Shown: positions 26,491 through 36,141, numbered from the stretch's first letter. The stretch is 64,000 nt of DNA from Nocardioides humi (GCF_006494775.1 NZ_CP041146.1:3782001-3846000); one strand, 5' to 3'. The notes: generated by a model from the letters alone, not told the origin. A program made the numbers and translations.

Positions 26491-28314
26491 GTGGCGAACA
26501 TGCATCAGGCCATGGCCGAGGCGGGACTGACGAACCACTACGTCCAGCAGTACGTCGAGACCTGGGCGGCGATCACGGGAGCAGAGCGTGTCGAGGTCGT
26601 GTCCGCGGCTGATGACGCGCGTCTGGTCCAGGAGGCACTGGACGCGGGTGAGCTGTTTCCCGCCGGCGAGGGTCGTTACTACTCGCGTTCGTATTTCAAG
26701 GACACCGCGCGTGCTGAGGAGCGCACCATCGTCGCCACCAGTGACGAGAACGACAGGGGTGTGTACAACAACTGGAAGCCTGCTGCGGAGATGAAGCCGA
26801 AGCTGGTGGAGTTGATGACGGGTGCGTCGGTGGGCAAGACGATGTACGTGATCCCGTATCTGATGGCGCCGAAGGGCTCGCCGTTGGAGAGGTTCGCCGC
26901 GGGTGTGGAGCTGACCGACAACCGCAATGTGGTGCTGCAGATGATCCGTATGTCGCGGGTCGGTGTGGAGTTCGTCAACGATCTGGGCGAGTCCTTCGTC
27001 AAGGCCGTGCACGTGACCGGCGATCTGGAGAACCTCGGCCAGGGCACGCCTGAGGACAAGCGGTACTTCGTGACGGTGGCCGACGAGCGCACGATCTTGC
27101 ACTTCGGCTCCTCCTACGGCGGCAACGCGCTGTTGGGCAAGATCGCCCATGGTCTGCGCCAGGGCGCCTACGACGGGTGGAAGAACGGTTTTCTGGTGGA
27201 GCAGTTCATGCTGCTCGGTATCACCGACAAGGAGACCGGGGCGAAGTACAACATCTGCGGTGGGTTCCCGTCGGCCTCGGGCAAGACGAACCTTGCGATG
27301 ACGCTGGCCCCCGACGCGCTCGGTGAGCGCTACTACGTGGAGTTCTACGGCGACGACATCGCGTGGATCTGGGTGGGTGAGGACGGCAAGCTGTACGGGA
27401 TGAACCCGGAGAACGGTGTCTTCGGTGTTGCGAAGGACACCAACGAGAAGACCAACCCGACCGCGATCGACTCGATCGTTGAGGGTACGGGTGCGATCTT
27501 CACCAACGTGGCCTACAACCCCAAGACCCAGGAGGTCTGGTGGGAGGGTCGCGGCGACAAGCCGGCGGATCTGGATGGTTGGGAGGACTGGAAGGGCGAG
27601 GTGATCGCCGAGCGGGCTCCGGAGAACGCCGAGGACCCGTGGGCGCACCCCAACTCGCGGTTCACGACCACGTTGGCGAATGTCCCGAACGTCGCGAAGG
27701 ACTTCGAGGACCCGGCCGGTGTGGAGATCCACGGGATCATCTTCGGTGGCCGTACCCGCGATCGTGAGCCGTTGATCCGCGCGATCTCCGACGTCGCCGA
27801 GGGTGTGTACGACGGCCTGACCCTGGGTGCGGAGGCGACCGCCGCGGCCGACGGCCTCGAGGGTGTGCTGCGTTATGACCCGATGTCGATGCGTCCGTTC
27901 ATGTCGTACTCCGAGGCCGACTATGCCGCGCACTGGCTCGAGGTGATCGGCCGCGCCACGACGAAGCCGATCTTCGCGCACGTGAACTGGTTCCAGCGTG
28001 GTGAGGATGGCCGCTTCCTGTGGCCGGGGTATCGGGAGAACCTGCGGCCGTTGAACTGGCTCATGCAGTTCCTGGGCGGCGAGGTCGAGGGTGTGCAGAC
28101 CCCGGTCGGGGTGCTGCCGAAGCGTGAGGAGCTCAACCTCGAGGGCCTGGACGAGCAGACCCTGGCCGACCTCGACACGGTCCTGGCCATCGACGTCGAG
28201 CGCTGGCAGCAGGAGATGGGCTTCCGCGAGAAGCACCTCGCGCAGTTCGACGGGCTGCCCGAGGAGATCTGGGAAGCACACCGCCGCGTCGCCCAGGCCC
28301 TCGACAACGCCTGA
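26491..28314 (+). CDS. pckG: GTP-dependent phosphoenolpyruvate carboxykinase
   Basis: 607-aa GTP-type PEP carboxykinase, full length, interconverting oxaloacetate + GTP and PEP + CO2 + GDP. The phosphate loop is GFPSASGKTN (Lys265), in which the usual reactive Cys is Ser263. Further family blocks are YGGNALLGKIAHGLR, FYGDDIAWIW and FGGRTRDREPL. The GTG start has GGGAG 6 bases upstream; an ATG 9 bases later is less well placed. Codon use stands out: many T-ending and TTG codons (ggt, cgt, gtt, ttg) while neighbouring genes use almost only C/G-ending codons, suggesting a different history or strong expression constraints. Confidence 0.95.
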   Translation: MANMHQAMAEAGLTNHYVQQYVETWAAITGAERVEVVSAADDARLVQEALDAGELFPAGEGRYYSRSYFKDTARAEERTIVATSDENDRGVYNNWKPAAEMKPKLVELMTGASVGKTMYVIPYLMAPKGSPLERFAAGVELTDNRNVVLQMIRMSRVGVEFVNDLGESFVKAVHVTGDLENLGQGTPEDKRYFVTVADERTILHFGSSYGGNALLGKIAHGLRQGAYDGWKNGFLVEQFMLLGITDKETGAKYNICGGFPSASGKTNLAMTLAPDALGERYYVEFYGDDIAWIWVGEDGKLYGMNPENGVFGVAKDTNEKTNPTAIDSIVEGTGAIFTNVAYNPKTQEVWWEGRGDKPADLDGWEDWKGEVIAERAPENAEDPWAHPNSRFTTTLANVPNVAKDFEDPAGVEIHGIIFGGRTRDREPLIRAISDVAEGVYDGLTLGAEATAAADGLEGVLRYDPMSMRPFMSYSEADYAAHWLEVIGRATTKPIFAHVNWFQRGEDGRFLWPGYRENLRPLNWLMQFLGGEVEGVQTPVGVLPKREELNLEGLDEQTLADLDTVLAIDVERWQQEMGFREKHLAQFDGLPEEIWEAHRRVAQALDNA

Positions 28315-28327
28315 GTCTCGACAGCGC

Positions 28328-28576
28328 ATGAAGGAAGCCGGCGCATCCGTCACCGCCGCCCAGCTCGAGCCCGGCGACGTCGTCACCATTCCGGGCGTGT
28401 CCGGTCGCTGCCGGATCCAGATCGTCCGGTCGGCCGTTCCGGGCGTCGTCTGGCTCTACGTCGTCGACGCCTCGTCCGGTGTCCGGCGGCGTGGACACGT
28501 CGCCCTCCCGCTCCACCAGGTCGTGGTCCGGCACACCGGTGCCGCCTCTCCCGCGGTCGACCCCGAGGAGACCTGA
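28328..28576 (+). CDS. Hypothetical small protein, 82 aa
   Basis: Predicted small basic-core protein with beta-rich pattern (GDVVTIPGVSGRCRIQIV, VVWLYVVDASSG), similar in feel to SH3/KOW-like barrels. It begins 13 bases after the carboxykinase stop with no strong ribosome site, so it would rely on coupling. Codon use is normal for this DNA, unlike the gene before it. No known family recognised; it may not be translated. Confidence 0.45.
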   Translation: MKEAGASVTAAQLEPGDVVTIPGVSGRCRIQIVRSAVPGVVWLYVVDASSGVRRRGHVALPLHQVVVRHTGAASPAVDPEET

Positions 28577-28603
28577 TCCGAGACCTGATCCGCGCCTGAT
28601 CCG
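28572..28603 (+). repeat. Short tandem repeat CCTGATCCG x3
   Basis: CCTGATCCG occurs at 28572-28580, 28584-28592 and 28595-28603, separated by 3 and 2 bases. It includes the stop codon of the small gene. It lies between two convergent genes. Confidence 0.55.
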
Positions 28604-28632
28604 AGACCCTGCTCGGAGGGCGTCCGCCGGCG

Positions 28633-29489
28633 TCAGCCCGAGGCCGGCCGGACGAGCAGCGGCGCGAGGGCGTCGGCGGCCAGCCGGACCACGGCGGGCG
28701 GGAGGCCGGCGCGGGCGCACACGGAGAGCCGGAGCGGCTCGGGGTGGGGAGGTCGTCGCGGCGGACCAGTCCCTCGGGGGTCTGGCCGAGCGTGGCCATG
28801 AGCGCGACGCCGAGGCCGGCGCCGACGGCGGCCTGGACGCCGGCGAGCTGGATCGCCTCGGCGCCGATGACGGCCGGCACGGCGTGCGCCGCCAGGGTCT
28901 CCAGGGCGCGGCTGCGCAGGCTGCACGGGCTGTCGAAGGCGACGACCGGCACCGGCTCGGGCGCGTGGGGCGGGGACCAGGTGGGGGAGGAGTACCAGGC
29001 GAGGTCGAGCTCGCCCACGGGTACGGCGTCCGGGTCGTCGGCGTTGAGCACCAGCGCGAGATCGACGGAGCCCGCGAGGAGCCCCTCCCGCAGCCGGTTG
29101 CCGCGGTCGATCCGGAACCGGAACCGGTAGCCGGGATCGGCCTGCTCCAGGGCGGCTGCGAGTGAGGGCAGCAGCTGGGCGGCGGCGTGCTCGGTGGAGC
29201 CGAGGGTGACCTGGGTGACCTGCTCGACCGCGAAGCTGCGCAGGGTGTCGTCGTGCGCGGCCAGGATCTGCCGGGCGTGGTGCACCAGCCGCTCGCCGCC
29301 GGCGGTGAACCGGGACCCGCGCCCGTGCTTCTCGACCAGCTTCGTGCCGACCACGCCTTCCAGGCGTCGTACGTGCTGGCTCACGGCGCCCTGGCTGAGG
29401 TGGAGGTGGGTCGCCGCGCGCTGGAAACCGCCGCAGTCCGCGACGGCGACGAGGCTGCGCAGCGGGGCAATGTCCAGAATCTTGCTCAT
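28633..29489 (-). CDS. LysR family transcriptional regulator with apparent frameshift
   Basis: N-terminal HTH (PLRSLVAVADCGGFQRAATHLHLSQ, GAVSQHVRRLE) and a substrate-binding domain are clear. The frame ends wrongly after RRDDLPTP; the expected end EPLRLSVCARAGLPPAVV...LLVRPASG lies in the next frame. Adding one G to the GGGG run at 28741-28744 (C on the coding strand, context CCCCACCCCGA) restores a 285-aa protein. TACTCT (29496-29501, minus strand) is 6 bases before the ATG, so it looks leaderless. It is divergent from the monooxygenase gene and likely controls the organosulfur-like region. Confidence 0.8.
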
Positions 29490-29495
29490 GAAACA

Positions 29496-29529
29496 AGAGT
29501 AACCCGGACCGATCACGCTCCGTGATCGG
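29496..29529. promoter_or_regulatory. LysR promoter and palindromic operator
   Basis: CCGATCAC (29509-29516), 5 bases, GTGATCGG (29522-29529): perfect 8-base arms. Its core ATCAC-N5-GTGAT fits the LysR T-N11-A pattern. The regulator's -10 box TACTCT is next to it on the minus strand. The rightward monooxygenase gene starts 87 bases further. Confidence 0.65.
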
Positions 29530-29616
29530 TTCGGATCACGAACCCTCGTTGGACCGGCTGATTTAATCAAAGTAACTTGGTAGACAAACATCGAGACGAC
29601 GCGGGAGTGGGAGCGG

Positions 29617-30975
29617 ATGGCGACGAGGCGGCAGATCCACCTGGGTGCGGTGCCCTACGGCACCGGCGGACCCGGGAGCCACACGCTGTGGCTGGACCCG
29701 GACATCCCGGGCGACGCGAGCGTCAGCATCGACTGGTACACCGAGATCGCCCGGCTCGCCGAGCGCGGGCGCTTCGACCTGCTGTTCGTCGTGGACAGCC
29801 AGTTCATCACCCCGCACTCGCCGCCCCACTACCTCAACCGGCTCGAGCCGCTCACCCTGCTCAGCGCGCTCGCCGCACGCACCACCCACCTCGGTCTGGT
29901 CGGCACCGCGACGACGAGCTTCAACAGCCCCTTCAACCTGGTCCGACGGCTCGGCTCCCTCGACCTGATCAGCGGCGGCCGGGCCGGATGGAACGTGGTC
30001 ACCACCGGCGATGCGGGGACGGCCGGCAACTACGGGCTGGACGAGCACTACGACTACGACACCCGCTACGGCCGGGCCCAGGAGTTCGTCGAGCTCGCCC
30101 GCGCGCTGTGGGACTCCTACGAGGACGACGCCTTCGTCCGCGACCGCGAGACCGGCGTCTTCCTCGACCGCGACAGGCAGCACGTGCTGAACCACGACGG
30201 CACCTACTTCCGGGTGCGCGGCCCGCTCAACCTGGTGCGCTCCGCCCAGGGGCACCCGGTGGTCTTCCAGGCCGGCGACTCCGACCAGGGCCGCGACCTC
30301 GGCGCCAGCGTGGGCGAGGGCATCTTCACCCACGCACCGGACATCCCCGCCGGCCAGGCGTTCTACGACGACATCAAGGGCCGGGCGCGGACGAAGTTCG
30401 GCCGCGACCCCGAGCACCTCAAGATCCTGCCCGGGATCAAGGTCGTCGTCGGCGACACCGACGAGGAGGCCCGCGAGATCGAGGCGTTCAACAACGACCG
30501 CGACCACACCTTCGCCGCGGCGCTCGCGGAGTTCGGCCGGCCCTTCGGCTGGCACGACTTCACCCGGTACGACCTCGACGCGCCCTTCCCCGCCGAGGCG
30601 CTGAGGTACGGCGAGCGCTCGTTCTTCACCCAGGCCAAGGCGGTCACCGAGCGGGCGGTCGAGAACGGCTGGACGCTGCGCCAGACCGTCGAGGCCACCC
30701 GCTACTTCCGCAAGAGCGAGTTCGTCGGATCCCCGGCGACCGTCGCCGACAAGCTCGTCGAGTGGTGGGAGGCGCGCGCCTGCGACGGCTTCAACGTCGG
30801 CGTCGACCACCCGGCCAACTTCCGCCGCTTCGTCGACGAGGTGGTGCCGATCCTCACCGAGCGCGGCGTCTTCCGCGCCGAGTACGACGCCACGACCCTG
30901 CGCGGGCATCTCGGGCTGCCCGTCCCCGTCAACCGCCACACCACCGCTCGCGCCACCGCCGCCGCGAGCGTCTAG
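29617..30975 (+). CDS. NtaA/SnaA/DszA-type FMNH2-dependent monooxygenase
   Basis: 452-aa luciferase-like monooxygenase of the long NtaA/SnaA/DszA (SoxA) group: IHLGAVPYGTGGPGSHT at the start, then the group block SGGRAGWNVVTTGDAGTAGNYG, and PVVFQAGDSDQGRDLGA. Members oxidise nitrilotriacetate, dibenzothiophene sulfone, methionine-like thioethers and similar compounds using FMNH2 from a separate reductase. Two flavin reductase genes lie 13 kb downstream on the same strand. First gene of the transporter operon, opposite the LysR gene. Confidence 0.88.
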   Translation: MATRRQIHLGAVPYGTGGPGSHTLWLDPDIPGDASVSIDWYTEIARLAERGRFDLLFVVDSQFITPHSPPHYLNRLEPLTLLSALAARTTHLGLVGTATTSFNSPFNLVRRLGSLDLISGGRAGWNVVTTGDAGTAGNYGLDEHYDYDTRYGRAQEFVELARALWDSYEDDAFVRDRETGVFLDRDRQHVLNHDGTYFRVRGPLNLVRSAQGHPVVFQAGDSDQGRDLGASVGEGIFTHAPDIPAGQAFYDDIKGRARTKFGRDPEHLKILPGIKVVVGDTDEEAREIEAFNNDRDHTFAAALAEFGRPFGWHDFTRYDLDAPFPAEALRYGERSFFTQAKAVTERAVENGWTLRQTVEATRYFRKSEFVGSPATVADKLVEWWEARACDGFNVGVDHPANFRRFVDEVVPILTERGVFRAEYDATTLRGHLGLPVPVNRHTTARATAAASV

Positions 30976-31057
30976 ACCCCGGGCGCCCGGCCGCACCCGC
31001 CGGGCGCCCGGTCACCAGCACGAAGACACCCCGAGACACCCACGAAAGCAGAAACGC

Positions 31058-32605
31058 ATGCCTCTCCGCACCAGCAAGCCCGCCACCCACCTCAACCGGC
31101 GGACCTTCCTCGGCGCCAGCCTGGGCGCCGGGCTGATCCTGGCGCTCGAGGCCTGCGGCGGCACCTCGACGGGCACCAGCGGCGGCGCCGGCGGCACCCT
31201 CAAGTGGGCCTGGCAGCTGCCGACGACCTGGGACCCGGTCACCTCCTCCGCCGGCTCGGACGTGCAGATGCTCGCGCTGGCCTACGACCCCATCACGGCG
31301 CTCGACCAGGAGGGCAACGCGATCCCGTGGCTCGCCGAGTCGTGGACGTACGACGCGTCGGGCACCCAGGTCACCTTCACCCTCCGTGCGGGCCTGAAGT
31401 TCAGCGACGGCAGCCCGATCGACGCCACCGCGGTCGCGAAGTCGATCGAGCGCGGCCGCAGCGAGCAGGGCTCGCTCATCGCCCCGCAGATGAAGACGAT
31501 CGAGAAGGTCAGCGCGTCCGGCGACCGTGACGTCGTCCTCGAGCTGAGCGAGGTCGACTACCAGTACCCGCTGCTCTTCGCCGGCAAGACCGGCATGGTC
31601 GTCAACCCCGCGGTCTTCGAGAAGGACGCCTCGTCGCTGGCCACCCAGCCCGCCGGGTCCGGGCCCTTCGAGGTCACGAAGTACGTCCAGAACGACCACG
31701 CCTCGATGAAGAAGAACCCGAACTTCTTCGCCGCCGACGAGATCAAGGTCTCCGCCTTCGACCTCTACCCGCAGGCCGACCCGGCGACCGTCGTGGCCGC
31801 CGTCCAGTCGGGGCAGTACAACGTCGCGCGGCTCTTCGGCGCGCAGGTCCAGCAGGCCGAGGACGCCGGGCTGGAGGTGCAGATCCTCGACTCGATGTTC
31901 GTCAGCTGCCTCGACGTGCACACCGGGATGAAGCCGTTCGACGACCCCGCCGTCGTGGAGGCGCTCAAGTTCGCCATCGACCGGGAGAAGATCAAGGAGG
32001 TCGCCAACTTCGGCATCGGCGACGTGAACTACCAGCCCTTCCCGCCGGGGTACGTCGGCTACGACCCCGACCTGGGCGACATCTACGCCTACGACCCCGA
32101 CAAGTCCCGCCAGCTGCTCGCCGATGCCGGCTACACCGAGCCGATCCCGGCCGTCTTCACCAGCTCCGGCTTCGGCCCGGCCGCCGTGGAGCTGATCCAG
32201 GCGCAGCTGAAGGAGGTCGGGATCGAGGCGAAGATCGACACGATCCCGCAGACCCAGCACACCCAGCAGGTCTACATCGAGCGCTCCAAGGCCCTGACGT
32301 ACGACGGCTTCGCCGGCCGCGAGTCGCCGGTGCAGGCCTTCCAGGTGCTCTTCGGCGCCGAGGGGCTGATGAACCCCAACCGGACCACCGACCCCGAGCT
32401 CGAGGCGCAGCTGAAGAAGGTCAAGGAGACGCCGACCGACGACCCGGAGTACCCCGCCCTCCTCCAGGAGGCGACCCGGATCGCGGTCACCACGTTCCCC
32501 AACGTCTTCCTCTACCTCACGCCGTCGATCGTCGCGCGCAAGGGCGTCTCGGCGCTGCCGGACTCCCCGAGCCTGCGGCGCTTCGAGGGGGTGACCACGT
32601 CGTGA
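31058..32605 (+). CDS. ABC transporter substrate-binding lipoprotein (SBP_bac_5, Dpp/Opp type)
   Basis: 515-aa extracytoplasmic binding protein. The signal has a twin-arginine motif (NRRTFLGAS) and a lipobox-like LEAC, so it is probably exported by Tat and lipid-anchored, although Glu at -2 of the lipobox is unusual. The body is typical of family 5: [34 protein letters not shown] and FAIDREKI. Family members bind peptides, nickel, opines or other small molecules. The stop overlaps the permease start by 4 bases. Confidence 0.92.
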   Translation: MPLRTSKPATHLNRRTFLGASLGAGLILALEACGGTSTGTSGGAGGTLKWAWQLPTTWDPVTSSAGSDVQMLALAYDPITALDQEGNAIPWLAESWTYDASGTQVTFTLRAGLKFSDGSPIDATAVAKSIERGRSEQGSLIAPQMKTIEKVSASGDRDVVLELSEVDYQYPLLFAGKTGMVVNPAVFEKDASSLATQPAGSGPFEVTKYVQNDHASMKKNPNFFAADEIKVSAFDLYPQADPATVVAAVQSGQYNVARLFGAQVQQAEDAGLEVQILDSMFVSCLDVHTGMKPFDDPAVVEALKFAIDREKIKEVANFGIGDVNYQPFPPGYVGYDPDLGDIYAYDPDKSRQLLADAGYTEPIPAVFTSSGFGPAAVELIQAQLKEVGIEAKIDTIPQTQHTQQVYIERSKALTYDGFAGRESPVQAFQVLFGAEGLMNPNRTTDPELEAQLKKVKETPTDDPEYPALLQEATRIAVTTFPNVFLYLTPSIVARKGVSALPDSPSLRRFEGVTTS

Positions 32606-33651
32606 CCCTGGTCGCCTCCGCGCCGGCCCCGGCGGCGCCCGCCGTCGGCCGCGCCGGCGCGGCGGCCCGCCGTACCGTGCCGGCGCTGCGGTCGCTCGCC
32701 GGCGTGGTGGCCGTGACCGTGACCGTGCTCCTCCTCGCCTCGGTCGTCACCTTCGCGCTCGGTGCGCTCAGCGACAGCAACCCGGCCGCCGCGGCGCTGG
32801 GGGAGACCGCCACCGCGGAGGACATCGCGCGGCTCGACCACGAGTTCGGGCTGGACCGCCCGCTGCCCGAGCAGTACCTCAGCTGGGTCGGCAACGCCGT
32901 CACCGGCGACCTCGGCCGCTCCTGGTTCACGACCATCCCGGTGGCCGACAGCATCCGGCAGGCGCTGCCCGTCGACCTCTCGATCGCGGCCCTCGCGCTC
33001 GTGCTGGCGCTCCTGATCGGCGGCGGCGCCGGGATCGGCGCGGCGCTCAGCAACGGCGGCGTGTTCGACCGGGCGGTGACGCTGGTCTGCTCCCTGCTGG
33101 CCACGCTGCCGCCGTTCGTCATCGGCATGGCGCTCATCGTCGTGTTCGCCGTGAAGCTCCAGCTGCTGCCGGCCGGCGGGTACGTGCCGATCCAGGCGGA
33201 CCCGCTGGAGTGGCTGCGCTTCGCCATCCTCCCGGCGCTGGCGCTGAGCCTCGACGTGGCGGCCTCGATCGCGCGCCAGCTGCGGACCTCGCTGGTCGGC
33301 CAGCTGCGCGAGAACTACGCCGTGGGGGCGGAGATGCGCGGCTTCGGTCGGCGCCGGGTGCTCTTCGGGCACGTGCTCCGCAACGCCGCGGGACCGACGC
33401 TCGCGGTCATCGGCCTGGCCATCCCGCTGATCATCGGCGGCGCGGTGATCACCGAGAAGCTGTTCGGCCTGCCGGGCGTGGCCCAGCTGTCGCTGCAGGC
33501 GGCCGAGAAGGGCGACGTGCCCGTCGTCCTCGGCACCCTGCTGGTCACCGCCGTGGTCGTCGTGATCGCGAGTCTCGTGGTCAACCTGCTGCAGGTGCTG
33601 CTCAACCCGGTCGCCCGGCGCGGCAGCGGAGCGACGGGGGCGGCGCGATGA
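32602..33651 (+). CDS. dppB: ABC transporter permease, DppB type
   Basis: 349-aa inner permease with about six membrane helices and the EAA-loop region EMRGFGRRRVLFGHVLRN. GTG start overlapping the binding protein stop by 4 bases. The stop TGA at 33649-33651 is inside an original ATGA overlap with the next permease gene. That overlap is now split by an IS110-family element, so the second permease gene is found 1.6 kb further on. Confidence 0.9.
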   Translation: MTLVASAPAPAAPAVGRAGAAARRTVPALRSLAGVVAVTVTVLLLASVVTFALGALSDSNPAAAALGETATAEDIARLDHEFGLDRPLPEQYLSWVGNAVTGDLGRSWFTTIPVADSIRQALPVDLSIAALALVLALLIGGGAGIGAALSNGGVFDRAVTLVCSLLATLPPFVIGMALIVVFAVKLQLLPAGGYVPIQADPLEWLRFAILPALALSLDVAASIARQLRTSLVGQLRENYAVGAEMRGFGRRRVLFGHVLRNAAGPTLAVIGLAIPLIIGGAVITEKLFGLPGVAQLSLQAAEKGDVPVVLGTLLVTAVVVVIASLVVNLLQVLLNPVARRGSGATGAAR

Positions 33652-33662
33652 GAAGCCCTATG

Positions 33663-34948
33663 TCAAGCCGCTTTGTTCTGTTGGGTGATGACGCGTTGGA
33701 GTGCGCGGTGGGTTTCGGGGTTGTAGGCGAGGTTGTCTTGCCAGCAGTGCCAGATGATGTGGAGCCAGGCTCGGGCGAGGATGCGTACGGCGTGGGCGTG
33801 GTCGTGGCCTCGTGCCCTGGCGCGGTTGTAGTAGTCGGCGGCCCAGGGGTTGGCGTGTCTGCTGTCGGCGGCGAAGTCGACCACGGCGTCGCGGAGTTGT
33901 TTGTCGCAGGACCAGCGGAACCCGACGGCTCGGTGTTTGCCGGACTGGCGGGTCGAGGGTGCGGCGCCGGCCAGGCAGGTCAGCGATTCGGGGTGGGGAA
34001 TCTGGCTCGGCAGTCGCCGATCTCGGCCAGGAGGCGTGCGGCGCGGACGCGTCCGGCTTTGGGGAGGCTGGTGAAGATGTGCGCGTCGGTGTGTGCGTCG
34101 AGCTGCCGGTCGATCTGGGTCGAGAGGATCTTGATCTGCTCGACCAGAGTCAGCAGCAGCGTCACGTAGCTCGCGGTGATCGCAGCCTGGGTGGTGGCGT
34201 GGATGCCGGTGGCGCCCCTGGGCGCGTCCAGGAGCCGGGCGTGCAGCACGGCAGGGTCGGTGCGTCCGGAGTAGCCCTGTTTGGTCAGCCAGCCGCCGAG
34301 GCGTTGGGGGGTGAGCCAGTCGGCGCGGTCTTGGGTGTCGAACCGGGTCAGGAACGTCAAGGAGATCTCGGAGTCGATGTCGCGGAAGAGGCCGATGGCG
34401 CCTGGGAAGACGTTGCGCAGGTGGGCACGGAGCTGGTTGGCGACCGCGACGCGGTGTTTGACGAGGTCTTTGCGGGCACGGCAGGCGCGTCGCAGCGCGA
34501 CCGTGTCGTCGCGGTCGGGGATCAGTGGGCGCAGTCGGGTCCGGTCGGTGCGCAGGGTGTCGGCCAGGACGTAGGCGTCGAAACGGTCGTCCTTGTTGCC
34601 GGCCGATCCGTAGCGGCCGCGCAGGTTCTTGACCTGGTTCGGGGAGATCACCACCACGCTCAGCCCGGCGGCCAGCAGTGTGTCGATGACGGGTCCGTCG
34701 GGTCGTTCGATCGCGACCTCGTCGACGCCGTGACGGCGCAGGAAGCCGACCAGTTCACGCAGGCCGCTTGCGGTGTGCTCGACCGTCGTGGTGGCGACCT
34801 TGCGGCCGCGTCCGTTGACGATGCAGGCGGCGTGGTCGTCACGGGCCCAGTCGATGCCCGCGGTCACGTCGTTGGGCGCGGTCTCGGGCAGGGTCACAGA
34901 ACGTTGGCTACTCATGGATTCGGTCGGGGTTTTGCTGGCAGACTTCAC
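33663..34948 (-). CDS. IS110 family transposase (apparent frameshift)
   Basis: RuvC-like N-terminal DEDD domain: Asp33 in GIDWARDD, Glu81 in AIERPDG, Asp121 and Asp124 in NKDDRFDAYVLAD. The C-terminal Tnp domain begins IFTSLPKAGRVRAARLLAEIGD. The frame stops after FPTPNR at 33980. The expected continuation (SLTCLAGAAPSTRQSGKHR... to NPETHRALQRVITQQNKAA) is in the next frame, and one extra G in the GGGG run at 33990-33993 restores a 428-aa protein. The context CCCCACCCCGA is the same as in the LysR break. The GTG start at 34948 has GAGGAGG 5 bases before it. Confidence 0.85.
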
Positions 34949-34999
34949 GTCAGCCTCCTCGCTGCTCCAATCAGTGGGGAGGCACCCATTTCTTCGGGT

Positions 35000-35240
35000 G
35001 TCGCGATATCTCACGGTGCCGGGACGTGTCTGCCGGTTCGCTCACTGATCGGCGCTCGCGACCACGCTGATGCTCAGCAGCGGTCTTGGCGCACAGCCCT
35101 ATCGACGGTCCACACGTCCCGGGCAACCACCAGATCCTGCAGATCTCATCGTGGACGTCCTTGGCGTCAAGCGAGCAGGGCAGTGACCTGGCGGCACCCG
35201 GGGTGCATCACCGCCTCATCTGGAAGCGATGACGTCAGGA
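35000..35240 (-). ncRNA. Candidate IS110 bridge RNA
   Basis: Read on the minus strand. An 11-base stem (35112-35122 with 35020-35030) encloses a donor-loop layout. On its 5' side is ATAGGGCT (35102-35095), identical to the right end of the element (33661-33654). On its 3' side is CAGTGAG (35047-35041), complementary to the core plus left end of the element (35255-35249). Between them is an inner stem (GCGC/GCGC, GACC/GGTC, GCTGA-TGC-TCAGC at 35066-35078). Nearer the 5' end CGATGAG (35151-35145) is complementary to core plus target flank (33652-33646), as a right target guide should be. A 5' hairpin is at 35190-35215. RNA ends are not determined. Confidence 0.7.
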
Positions 35241-35250
35241 AGGTAGTCCA

Positions 35251-36141
35251 GTGAGCACCCTCCGTGCGCTGTGGCGCATCCCCAGCGCCCGGCTCGCCCT
35301 GATCGTGCTGGCCGGCGTGGCGCTCCTCGCGGTCTTCGGCGGCACGCTCGCCCCGCACGACCCGCTGAAGCAGTACACCGACGACGTGCTGCAGGGCCCG
35401 AGCGCGCAGCACCTGCTCGGCACCGACTACGTCGGCCGCGACGTGCTGAGCCGGCTGATGAGCGGCACCCGCCTGTCCGTGCTCGGCGCGGTCGAGGCGG
35501 TGCTGATCGGCGGGCTGCTCGGCATCCCGTCCGGCCTCGCGTCCGCCTGGCTGGGCCCGCGGCTGGAGTGGATCACGCTGCGGGTCAGCGACACCCTGGT
35601 GATCCTTCCGTTCACGGTCTTCGCCATCGCGGTCGCCGGCACGCTCGGCAACGGCCTGCAGCAGGCGATGATCGCGATCGGCATCCTGATCAGCCCGATC
35701 TTCTACCGCGTCACCCGGGCCGCCGCGCTCGGGCTGCGCAAGGTGCAGTACGTCGAGGCCGCCGAGCTGATGGGAGCCACCGAGTGGTGGACCCTGCGCC
35801 GGCACATCTGGAACAAGGTGCTGCCGAATGTCGCCGTCACCGCCGCGCACGCGACCGGCGCCGCCCTGCTCGTGGTGGCCTCGCTCGCCTTCCTCGGCCT
35901 CGGCGTCACGCCGCCCGCACCCACCTGGGGCGGCATGCTCTCCTCCGACCTCGGCTACCTCGCGCAGCAGCCGTGGGCGCCGATCTTCCCCGCCCTGCTG
36001 ATGATGGCGACCGTCGGCTCGCTCAACCTCCTCGCCGACGCCATCCGCGACGCCACCGGCGCGAGCGCGGCGCCGCGCCGTCGTACCCGGCCCACCCCGT
36101 CCGCCTCCCGAGAGGAGCAGCGCGATGCCGTCGCGTCCTGA
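35251..36141 (+). CDS. dppC: ABC transporter permease, DppC type
   Basis: 296-aa permease with about six helices and the EAA region EAAELMGATEWWTLRRHIWNKVLPN. The start codon is now GTG. Its first base comes from the insertion sequence end, which also supplies AGGAAGG 7 bases upstream; the undisturbed gene would have begun ATGAGCACC. All residues after the first codon appear intact, so the permease can still be made. It overlaps the next ATPase gene by 17 bases. Confidence 0.9.
   Translation: MSTLRALWRIPSARLALIVLAGVALLAVFGGTLAPHDPLKQYTDDVLQGPSAQHLLGTDYVGRDVLSRLMSGTRLSVLGAVEAVLIGGLLGIPSGLASAWLGPRLEWITLRVSDTLVILPFTVFAIAVAGTLGNGLQQAMIAIGILISPIFYRVTRAAALGLRKVQYVEAAELMGATEWWTLRRHIWNKVLPNVAVTAAHATGAALLVVASLAFLGLGVTPPAPTWGGMLSSDLGYLAQQPWAPIFPALLMMATVGSLNLLADAIRDATGASAAPRRRTRPTPSASREEQRDAVAS

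Larger units (their letters stand above)
33649..35251 (-). mobile_element. IS110-family insertion sequence
   Basis: About 1.6 kb placed between dppB and dppC. Both ends carry TGAG (33649-33652 and 35252-35255), one copy of which belonged to the target; on the element strand this reads CTCA and contains the CT core common in this family. There are no long terminal inverted repeats, as expected. The transposase reads leftward, and about 300 non-coding bases lie upstream of it (right side), the position of the bridge RNA in the IS110 group. Before insertion the host read dppB-ATGAGCACC-dppC. Confidence 0.9.

Noticed and set aside
33980..33995. Programmed frameshift in the IS110 transposase
   Set aside because: This family normally has one frame, there is no slippery A6/A3G heptamer, and the same context breaks the unrelated LysR gene, so an indel or read error is simpler.
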